A stretch of 12,420 bases of DNA, taken from NCBI GenBank assembly GCA_007131745.1, contig SLPX01000347.1, positions 1 to 12,420 of the forward strand, in the 5' to 3' direction. Shown piece by piece: positions 6,900 through 12,420 of this stretch (its first letter is position 1; each line of letters starts with the position of its first letter). Under the pieces are notes generated by a model. It did no database searches, was not told the origin of the DNA, and was given only the letters and a program-made list of their open reading frames with translations. The DNA comes from Myxococcales bacterium. GTDB taxonomy: Bacteria; Myxococcota; Polyangia; HGW-17; SLPX01. The position numbers were made by a program, and so were the translations under genes.

Positions 6900-7469
6900 T
6901 CACCCTTCATGATTTTGGAGCAATATACGAGACCATCTTTCCTCCGGGTTCATACCGGGAGCAGGGCTCCAAAGAGTCAAACTTCCGTTGCACATGGGCT
7001 CCAGCATTCGTGCAAAAGCACTCCTTAGCGCGGGCCGGAACGTCAACACCGCGGCAGAGATGTTTCCGGAACCCAGGGCTTTCATGACCGCGGGCAAATG
7101 CCCTCGACCCTCGGCCTCCACCCACCCCATTTCATCCGCAAGAAGTATTTTTGCCGGCCTGCTTATCCGGACCGCAGCCCATTCGATGCCTCCCTCATCC
7201 AAACGGAACCCTTTCCCTACTCCATCGTCCGTTTCGATTCTCCTCGCAAAAGGACGGCTTTCCCCCGTCACCAGGTCCAAAAGACGATAGCCCCAAACAA
7301 TTTGACGGCTGCCCCTGGATTCCACAACAGCAGGCTGAGCAACTCCGGTAAAATCTACCCCTCTCTCTTTCAAAGTCTTCGCGAGTTCCATGATCGCGGT
7401 GGTCTTGCCGTTTCCAGGCTCCGCGCTTATGCCGAACAACCTGAGGCCCGACCCATCAAACTTCTTCAT
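6900..7469 (-). CDS. THEP1-like P-loop nucleoside-triphosphatase
   Basis: A 189-residue cytoplasmic protein. The start ATG at 7469 follows GGGGTG. The N-terminus has a Walker A in the THEP1 style, AEPGNGKTT (residues 16-24), with Ala where the first Gly is usual. A segment GYRLLDLVTGE (60-70) matches the substrate-binding strand pair of this family, and KILLADEMG (107-115) is the Walker B with Asp112 and Glu113, where THEP1 proteins have DEIG. The length fits the family (about 170-200). These enzymes hydrolyse nucleoside triphosphates in vitro; their cell role is not settled, and some occur near metal or cofactor transport genes. The gene lies 193 bases before the permease, with the permease's own likely promoter in that gap, so it may form a separate unit with some read-through. 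No terminator was seen after it. Confidence 0.75.
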   Translation of the reverse strand: MKKFDGSGLRLFGISAEPGNGKTTAIMELAKTLKERGVDFTGVAQPAVVESRGSRQIVWGYRLLDLVTGESRPFARRIETDDGVGKGFRLDEGGIEWAAVRISRPAKILLADEMGWVEAEGRGHLPAVMKALGSGNISAAVLTFRPALRSAFARMLEPMCNGSLTLWSPAPGMNPEERWSRILLQNHEG

Positions 7470-7770
7470 TCGTCACCCCATGACTTTCCGTGACCTTGTT
7501 TCCCATGCTCGCTATTTTCAATTCGTCAATCCACGCAACTTCCCGCGCCAACCCCTCAGCTCAGATCAATAGCACCATGGTAAGTTTCTCCACCGCGTTT
7601 CTTCGGTCAATCGTCCCTCCATGCCCGGTCCACTTTCCGATTACATCCATTTCTACTAGAAAAAAGCCGGGCCTAGGCTTAATGGACTCGGAGCATTGTC
7701 CTCTTGTTCTCCTCTTTCCACGAATCCCCGCCCGCGTCAAGAATGAGAAGTTGCTAAAACCGCTTTCCAT
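7457..7770 (-). pseudogene. Possible remnant coding frame with an in-frame TGA, before the NTPase
   Basis: On the minus strand an ATG at 7770 opens 69 codons that end at a TGA (7563-7561). The same frame then continues for 34 sense codons (AEGLAREVAWIDELK and so on, to NEEV) and stops at a TGA that overlaps the first codons of the NTPase gene. The overlap with the next start and the ordinary-looking amino acids after the TGA suggest a former gene upstream of the NTPase. No family was recognised, no ribosome site stands out at 7770, and a hairpin with a T-run lies inside it, so it may be chance. Confidence 0.22.
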
Positions 7771-7896
7771 CCCACGCAGACCGCATGTTCAATAGAAGAG
7801 TGATCCTTGAATTCCCTCCTTGCTTTTGATAATCTTAGACCAACCTATTGTTAAATGTTCTTTAGTAAAAGAACCGGTACCAGGAGGAAGGCCGCG
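7470..7896. other. 427-base stretch without a convincing gene
   Basis: This gap lies between the divergent NTPase and FGE-like genes. On the minus strand it holds a hairpin with a T-run (7660-7680) and a frame that runs from about 7788 to the NTPase start with one TGA inside (7561-7563). On the plus strand a weak -10 (gataat, 7828-7833) lies before the FGE-like gene, but the only -35 candidate (ttgaat at 7807) is 15 bases away. An ATG at 7855, in frame with the FGE-like gene, has no ribosome site. The region could contain regulatory leaders, a decayed gene or an undescribed RNA. Confidence 0.4.
7660..7680 (-). terminator. Hairpin with U-tract, possible terminator or attenuator
   Basis: On the minus strand AAGCC (7680-7676) pairs with GGCTT (7668-7664) over a 7-base loop, and the stem runs into six T (7665-7660). 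The stem is only five pairs. It lies about 190 bases before the NTPase start with no clear gene before it, so it could end a small RNA or act as an attenuator in an NTPase leader. Confidence 0.35.
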
Positions 7897-9009
7897 ATGA
7901 GAGCTTCGGCAGGAACGGCTTTGTGCTTTTCATTCGGAGTTATTCTGTACTCTGTTTTCCCTGCCGGTTGTTCGTCCCACAGGATAGGAGCGATCCTTTG
8001 CGGCGACAACATCGCCCAAGGCCGGGAAATATGCGACGGAACAGACCTGAAAGGCGAAACCTGTGAAAGCCTGGGGCTTGGAAGCGGCGTGCTTGCATGC
8101 TTGCCTGACTGCTCGGGGTTTAATACGAGCGGATGCTTCAAGGCGGGAGAGTGCGGAAACAATATCGCGGAATATGATGAAGCATGCGACGGAACCGACC
8201 TGAGATCTGAGACGTGCGCAAGTTTCGGATTCAACAGCGGTCAACTGGCTTGCCTATCCGACTGCTCTGATTTTGACATTTCAGGTTGTTACAATGACCT
8301 TACGCTGTTGACCTGGATCACGATTCCGGGGTCCACTTTCCAAATGGGCAGCTATGAAAGTACATTTGAAAATCCGATTCGCTGGGTGACGGTTGAGACT
8401 TTCCAAATGACAAAATCACAAATAACGGTGAATCAGTATTCTGCTTGCAACGGCGATCGTGAATGCTCAGAACCGGGACAGGTGTTTCCTTGTAACTGGT
8501 CCGTTTCGGATCATGGACAACATCCGGTCAACTGCGTGACATGGTACCAGGCCCGCAAGTTTTGTGAATGGGCGGGAGGCCGCCTCCCGAGCGAAGCCGA
8601 GTGGGAATATGCAGCTCGATCCGGGGGTCGTATTAGGACATATCCATGGGGAGATACTCCGCCCACCTGCGAATCTGCAGTGATGAACATAGATGGACCC
8701 GGCTGCGGCACAAACCGCACATGGCCGGTTTGCGAAAAATGGGCGGGAAACACGGACCAGGGGCTTTGCGACATGGCGGGCAACGTCTTGGAATGGGTCG
8801 AAGACGACTGGCACAATGGTTATTATGGCGCTCCTACTGATGGAAGCCCCTGGTTGGACAATCCGCGAGGATGGCTTCGAGTGTTGCGAGGTGGAGCCTA
8901 CAACAATTTCACAGACGCTCTTCGTGCTGCATACCGAACATCCGCCGAACCGAATAGCATTATTTTCGGGGAATATCGTGGGTTTCGCTGTGTAAGAGAT
9001 AACAACTGA
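7897..9009 (+). CDS. Probable lipoprotein with two Cys-rich repeats and an FGE-like (SUMF) domain
   Basis: A 370-residue protein. The ATG at 7897 has AGGAGG nine bases upstream; the in-frame ATG at 7855 has none. A hydrophobic signal ends in FPAGC, a lipobox with Pro at -3, so lipidation is likely but not certain. Two Cys-rich repeats of about 50 residues follow, each with the plan CG-x-NIA, CDGTDL, ETC, LACL-x-DCS, and a closing SGC; they resemble the cysteine-rich repeats common in myxobacterial surface proteins. The rest is a formylglycine-generating-enzyme-type domain (PF03781): PGSTFQMGS, HPVNCVTWYQARKFCEW, GRLPSEAEWEYAARSG, GLCDMAGNVLEWVED, VLRGGAYNN and GFRCV. Between GGAY and GFRC there is no Cys, although true FGE enzymes have both copper-binding cysteines there. 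It should therefore not activate sulfatases; a binding or structural role outside the cell is more likely. Confidence 0.88.
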   Translation: MRASAGTALCFSFGVILYSVFPAGCSSHRIGAILCGDNIAQGREICDGTDLKGETCESLGLGSGVLACLPDCSGFNTSGCFKAGECGNNIAEYDEACDGTDLRSETCASFGFNSGQLACLSDCSDFDISGCYNDLTLLTWITIPGSTFQMGSYESTFENPIRWVTVETFQMTKSQITVNQYSACNGDRECSEPGQVFPCNWSVSDHGQHPVNCVTWYQARKFCEWAGGRLPSEAEWEYAARSGGRIRTYPWGDTPPTCESAVMNIDGPGCGTNRTWPVCEKWAGNTDQGLCDMAGNVLEWVEDDWHNGYYGAPTDGSPWLDNPRGWLRVLRGGAYNNFTDALRAAYRTSAEPNSIIFGEYRGFRCVRDNN

Positions 9010-9063
9010 AAAGCAGCGCGGGCAATTGGTCCACAAACGACAAGTGTGTTATTGTTCCGGGCC

Positions 9064-9891
9064 ATGCCGGAGAATAGCCCAAAACCGATCAATACAACAA
9101 TGCATGGTGCAAGCGGGGGAAACCGCGCAAAAAAAAATGACACCGGGTTGTCGCTTGCCGAATGGCTGGTCCGGGATGATTTCACCCTTGTCATGTCGTC
9201 GGGGTTTTTCGGTTTTTTTGCACACTGTGGAATGTTGCAGGCGCTGGAAAGCGCGTCCATTCGGCCTGCAGCCGTTGCCGGGTCCAGCGCAGGCGCTTTG
9301 GTCGGGGGTTGTTGGGCCGCGGGGTTGAATGCTGGTGAAATAGGAGATTCCCTATTGAGACTTCACCGGTCGGACTTCTGGGATCCGTGGCCCGGGCCGG
9401 GGTTGCTCAGGGGAAGGAAATTCCGTGACATGTTGCGGGAGCTTTTGCCCGTAAGCTGTTTTTCAGAATGTAGAATTCCCGCCTCTTTCTCCGCGTTTGA
9501 CCTGTTAGGTCTTAAAACAGCGGTCTTGCAGAGTGGAGAGCTTGTCCCGGCCGTGCATGCTTCGTGCGCGGTTCCCTTGATGTTTCATCCCGTGTGGATC
9601 AACGGCAGGCCTTTCATGGACGGAGGAATAGCGGATCGCCCCGGAATAGCGGGGGTAAAAACGAATTCACGGGTGCTTTTTCATCACCTGTCTTCCCGTT
9701 CTCCGTGGAGACTGACCGAACCCCGTCCGCCCAGGCGAAATAACCTGGCCACTCTTACGATCAACGGATTGCCGCGGGTGGATCCGTTTCAGCTTCACCG
9801 GGGCGCGGAAGCCATCGAAAGAGCGCGGGGTGAAACACTCTCTGCACTGGAGAAACCTTTAGCCCGTTTTTACGTGGAGCTTGAAACCTGA
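9064..9891 (+). CDS. Patatin-like phospholipase
   Basis: A 275-residue protein if it starts at the ATG at 9064. The start is uncertain: no good ribosome site is seen there, at the ATG at 9100 or at a TTG at 9046. The conserved part begins near LSLAEWL. It has the serine-aspartate dyad of patatins: GSSAG with Ser75 as nucleophile and FMDGG with Asp186. The oxyanion loop reads SSGFFGFFAHCG in place of the glycine-rich DGGG-x-RG, a form I know from bacterial relatives of RssA. No signal peptide is seen, so it is probably cytoplasmic or at the inner face of the membrane, hydrolysing acyl esters of lipids. natA starts 16 bases after its stop, which suggests one operon with the NatAB transporter. 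It begins 54 bases after the FGE-like gene with no terminator evident, so read-through from that gene is possible. Confidence 0.85.
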   Translation: MPENSPKPINTTMHGASGGNRAKKNDTGLSLAEWLVRDDFTLVMSSGFFGFFAHCGMLQALESASIRPAAVAGSSAGALVGGCWAAGLNAGEIGDSLLRLHRSDFWDPWPGPGLLRGRKFRDMLRELLPVSCFSECRIPASFSAFDLLGLKTAVLQSGELVPAVHASCAVPLMFHPVWINGRPFMDGGIADRPGIAGVKTNSRVLFHHLSSRSPWRLTEPRPPRRNNLATLTINGLPRVDPFQLHRGAEAIERARGETLSALEKPLARFYVELET

Positions 9892-9907
9892 ATTGAAAGG
9901 AGCCTTC

Positions 9908-10732
9908 ATGTCGACCTTATCGGCAGAAAAGGAAGATTCGGATAGCCGCGAAAACAGCGTCGGCTGTGACGAACTCAAACCCGGAGTAGTGGCAGAAAAC
10001 CTGGTCAAGGTTTTCAAGGGGCCGAAACGAAAGGAGGTCAGGGCTGTTGATTCCGTGGGATTCAAGGCATATTTCGGTGAAGTCTACGGGCTGTTGGGCA
10101 TAAACGGAGCAGGCAAAACAACTGTTTTGAGGATCTTGTCCACCATGCTCACTCCCACCGCGGGAAAAGCTTCCATCTGCGGGCACGATGTAAAAAAAGA
10201 GCCGCGGCGGGTCAGGAGCCGAATAGGATTCATGTCCACAGCTACAAGCTTGTACGGCAGGCTTACCGCTCGTGAAATGGTTACATATTTCGGCCGATTG
10301 AACGGAATGAAAGGAGATGCCATAGAAAAACGGATCAAAGAACTTTTCGACCTTTTCCAGATGCACGAGTTTGCCGACCGGCGATGCGACAAGTTGTCGA
10401 CGGGCATGAAACAAAAAGTTTCCATTGTAAGAACCGTGCTGCACGACCCTGAAGTGTTGATGCTGGATGAACCGACCGCGGGCCTTGACGTGCTCACGTC
10501 GCGCACCATCGTGGATTTTGTCCGAGACTGCAGAAAACGAAACAAATGCGTGATCTTCTCCACGCACATCATGGAGGAAGTGGAAAAACTGTGCGACAGG
10601 GTCGGGGTCATACACCAAGGCCGACTCCTGGCAGATGAACCTCTTGAAACCCTCCTGGGCAGATCCAAAACGAAACGGGTGGAAGATGTTTTCGTGTCCC
10701 TTGTAAAAGACGGCGGAAAGGAGGCGGCATGA
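9908..10732 (+). CDS. natA: ABC transporter ATP-binding protein, NatA type
   Basis: A 274-residue cytoplasmic ATPase. The ATG at 9908 has AAAGGAG five bases upstream. About 25 acidic and polar residues precede the domain. Walker A is GINGAGKTT (64-72), the signature is LSTGMKQKV, Walker B is VLMLDEPTAGLD, and the switch His is in FSTHIMEE. The region where most ABC proteins have the Q-loop reads GFMSTATSLYGRLTARE, without Gln, as I recall for the NatA group. NatA with NatB forms an exporter described in Bacillus for sodium extrusion; in Gram-negative relatives the substrate is usually unproven. The stop overlaps the start of natB by four bases (ATGA), so the two products should be made in a fixed ratio. 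The patatin gene lies just upstream. Confidence 0.9.
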   Translation: MSTLSAEKEDSDSRENSVGCDELKPGVVAENLVKVFKGPKRKEVRAVDSVGFKAYFGEVYGLLGINGAGKTTVLRILSTMLTPTAGKASICGHDVKKEPRRVRSRIGFMSTATSLYGRLTAREMVTYFGRLNGMKGDAIEKRIKELFDLFQMHEFADRRCDKLSTGMKQKVSIVRTVLHDPEVLMLDEPTAGLDVLTSRTIVDFVRDCRKRNKCVIFSTHIMEEVEKLCDRVGVIHQGRLLADEPLETLLGRSKTKRVEDVFVSLVKDGGKEAA

Positions 10733-12192
10733 ACCCCGTAAACACGGTTTTCCGAAAAGAGCTGCTGGACGTTATGCGGGATCGCAGAACCCTGGTGTTC
10801 ATGCTCGTACTACCCACCCTGGCCATACCGGTCCTCATGTGGGTCACGACCGAACTGATGACCCACTTCATCGATAAGCTCTCCAGGGAGAGAGTGGATG
10901 TCTTGGTCATAAATCCCGACGCAGCACCGGACGTAGTGGAAGAACTAGCGATCCGCTCAAACCCGGTGGGCCGGGCAGCAGAGATGGTCAAGATACTCGA
11001 GAACGCGGGTCTTTCGGAAAAAGACCTTGCAAGAACGAGGGGCGAGCCTCGAAAATTCGCGGAGTTATTGAAAGAAAAAGGAATCGACGAGGAACAACTG
11101 TTCAAGGAGTTTATCGCGGTAGTGGGAGAAGACGAATTCGACCCTGAAGCGCGAAACATCATGTCGCAGGCTTTTCCTCCCAACTTCCGGATCGTAACCC
11201 CTGAGGACCTGGGTGTACCGGTTGAAACCCTGCAAGATCCCGACAAGAGAAGAGAGTACCTGACAGCCGCTATTCGCGACGGTAAGATTGTCGCGGCCGT
11301 GGAATTCGCCGAAGACACCATGCAGGAATTGCAGGAAAACTCCACAGCGAATGTGAAAGTTTACTATCTTCAGGCTGTGGATCGAAGTGAAGCCGCGCGA
11401 AGCGGACTTTCCACAATATTTAATGGAATGGGACGAAAGACGGTTGCTGAAAGGATCAGGAAACACGGCCTCCCCACCGGATTCGCCAGACCGTACAAGC
11501 TTGAATCCGAAAGACTTCCCGGCCCGGGCCCTCTCGCTAAACTCATGGCGCAGATGCTGCCGTACATGATTCTCATCTTCGCTTTCCTGGGAGCAACATA
11601 CCCGGCAATAGATCTTGGAGCCGGTGAAAAGGAACGAGGCACTTTGGAAACCCTTCTGGTGGCGCCCGTCAGTCGGTTGTCTCTAGTGCTGGGTAAGTTT
11701 CTCGTGGTGGTTTGCGCGGCGCTGATTTCGGCCTTGTTGGCGACCGTGAGTCTCTCGATATCTTTAAACATTGGGGTATTTTCCGAACTGGCGGAAATGG
11801 GAGGCACTGCTTTTTCACTGGGAGCCATCGAAATCGCCGCTGTCTTGTCGATGATCATACCGGTGGCTGCCATTTTTTCGGCTCTCCTGATGGCCATTTC
11901 CATTTTTGCAAAAAGCTTCAAGGAAGGCCAGTCATACGCCGCGCCCTTGCAGTTTCTGATCATTCTCCCGGCATTCGTATCATTTATTCCCGGAGTCGAA
12001 CTCGACTGGCTTACAGCGAGCATTCCCGTGGTGAATATATCGCTCGCGTTAAAAGAAATATTCACGGGGAACCTGGATCGTCATTGGCCTCACGTGGGGG
12101 TCATCTTCGTCTCCACCACGATAACGGCTTCTTTTCTCCTGCTTTTCGCGGTCCGGTGGTTCCAGCGTGAGGAAGTTCTTTTCAGGAACTGA
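10729..12192 (+). CDS. natB: ABC-2 type transporter permease, NatB type
   Basis: A 487-residue membrane protein, the partner of NatA. The ATG at 10729 overlaps the natA stop, and GGAGG lies four bases upstream. The N-terminus KELLDVMRDRRTL is the usual cytoplasmic elbow before helix one (about residues 22-40). A large domain of about 230 residues, mostly charged, follows outside the membrane; then from about residue 272 come five or six helices. After the first of these is EKERGTLETLLVAPVSR (300-316), the hallmark of the NatB and ABC-2 groups. The protein is clearly longer than Bacillus NatB (386 residues from memory), mostly through the extracytoplasmic domain, which may bind a substrate or partner. 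A lipoprotein gene begins 22 bases after its stop and may be part of the same operon. Confidence 0.9.
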   Translation: MNPVNTVFRKELLDVMRDRRTLVFMLVLPTLAIPVLMWVTTELMTHFIDKLSRERVDVLVINPDAAPDVVEELAIRSNPVGRAAEMVKILENAGLSEKDLARTRGEPRKFAELLKEKGIDEEQLFKEFIAVVGEDEFDPEARNIMSQAFPPNFRIVTPEDLGVPVETLQDPDKRREYLTAAIRDGKIVAAVEFAEDTMQELQENSTANVKVYYLQAVDRSEAARSGLSTIFNGMGRKTVAERIRKHGLPTGFARPYKLESERLPGPGPLAKLMAQMLPYMILIFAFLGATYPAIDLGAGEKERGTLETLLVAPVSRLSLVLGKFLVVVCAALISALLATVSLSISLNIGVFSELAEMGGTAFSLGAIEIAAVLSMIIPVAAIFSALLMAISIFAKSFKEGQSYAAPLQFLIILPAFVSFIPGVELDWLTASIPVVNISLALKEIFTGNLDRHWPHVGVIFVSTTITASFLLLFAVRWFQREEVLFRN

Positions 12193-12214
12193 CATTTTCG
12201 CGAAGGATGGATCG

Positions 12215-12420
12215 ATGAGAATTTTTCCTTTTACTACTGAAGGACGAAGAAAGTCACTTTGTCCGTTCACCCTCTTTTCATGCATCCTTGCCGTCTTTCT
12301 TTTCTCCTGCAGATCCGACGGCGACTCGGTGTCACCGTCCGCCTCAGAAAAAGAAACCGAAGAAACAATAGAAACTGAGGAAACCGTAGACTCTTCGACC
12401 GAACGATGTATAGAAGTACA
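12215..12420 (+). CDS. Lipoprotein, 3' end outside the window
   Basis: The ATG at 12215 follows AAGGA by seven bases, and the frame is open to the window end (68 full codons). The N-terminus is basic (GRRKS), then hydrophobic and ends in FLFSC, a lipobox with Cys32; Phe at -2 is less common but allowed. The mature part starts with a Ser- and Glu-rich stretch (EKETEETIETEET) that looks like a flexible linker, and the first Cys of the folded part appears near residue 66. The domain itself is cut off. It lies 22 bases after natB on the same strand, so it is probably co-transcribed and may work with the transporter. Confidence 0.75.
   Translation, partial: MRIFPFTTEGRRKSLCPFTLFSCILAVFLFSCRSDGDSVSPSASEKETEETIETEETVDSSTERCIEV

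Noticed and set aside
10608..12065. Minus-strand frames opposite natA and natB
   Set aside because: They are open because of codon bias in natAB, which carry unmistakable motifs; nothing in the opposite frames resembles a known protein.

Overview
This window of about 12.4 kb has moderate GC and reads like a Gram-negative, deltaproteobacterial-grade organism (Myxococcota, Bradymonadota or a relative). The clues are four proteins with lipoprotein signal peptides, RCC1-type repeats with paired cysteines, cysteine-rich repeats fused to a formylglycine-generating-enzyme (FGE)-like domain, and an organoarsenical or metal cluster typical of anaerobes. This placement is inferred from protein style, not from a marker gene.

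Layout. (1) 1-1757, plus strand: two tandem RCC1-repeat genes, the first cut by the window edge, the second a lipoprotein with exactly seven repeats. (2) 1960-3084, plus: a lipoprotein alpha/beta hydrolase behind a plausible sigma70 promoter. (3) 3113-4069, minus: Lgt, the enzyme that lipidates prolipoproteins, with an unusual lysine-rich tail. (4) 4308-6706, minus: a three-gene set of a PF03773-type permease, a membrane-anchored thioredoxin-like ArsF-family protein and a CcdA-like ArsG-family membrane protein, with an operator-like dyad in the promoter. (5) 6900-7469, minus: a THEP1-like NTPase, preceded by about 430 bases without a convincing gene that hold a hairpin with a U-tract and a reading frame broken by a single TGA. 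(6) 7897-9009, plus: a probable lipoprotein with two Cys-rich repeats and an FGE-like domain that lacks the catalytic cysteines. (7) 9064-12420, plus: a probable operon of patatin-like phospholipase, NatA, NatB and a lipoprotein cut by the window end.

How the parts fit. The cell-envelope theme is strong. Lgt would act on the lipoproteins encoded around it, which were probably placed there by chance rather than as one pathway. The permease-ArsF-ArsG set is the most system-like unit. The two conserved membrane cysteines of the CcdA-like protein and the CxxC of the anchored thioredoxin-like protein could form an electron relay across the membrane, next to a permease that has its own CSC motif. 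The second unit is the patatin-NatAB-lipoprotein operon, where spacing and a 4-base overlap indicate co-expression. No RNA gene, CRISPR array, insertion sequence or integrase was recognised.
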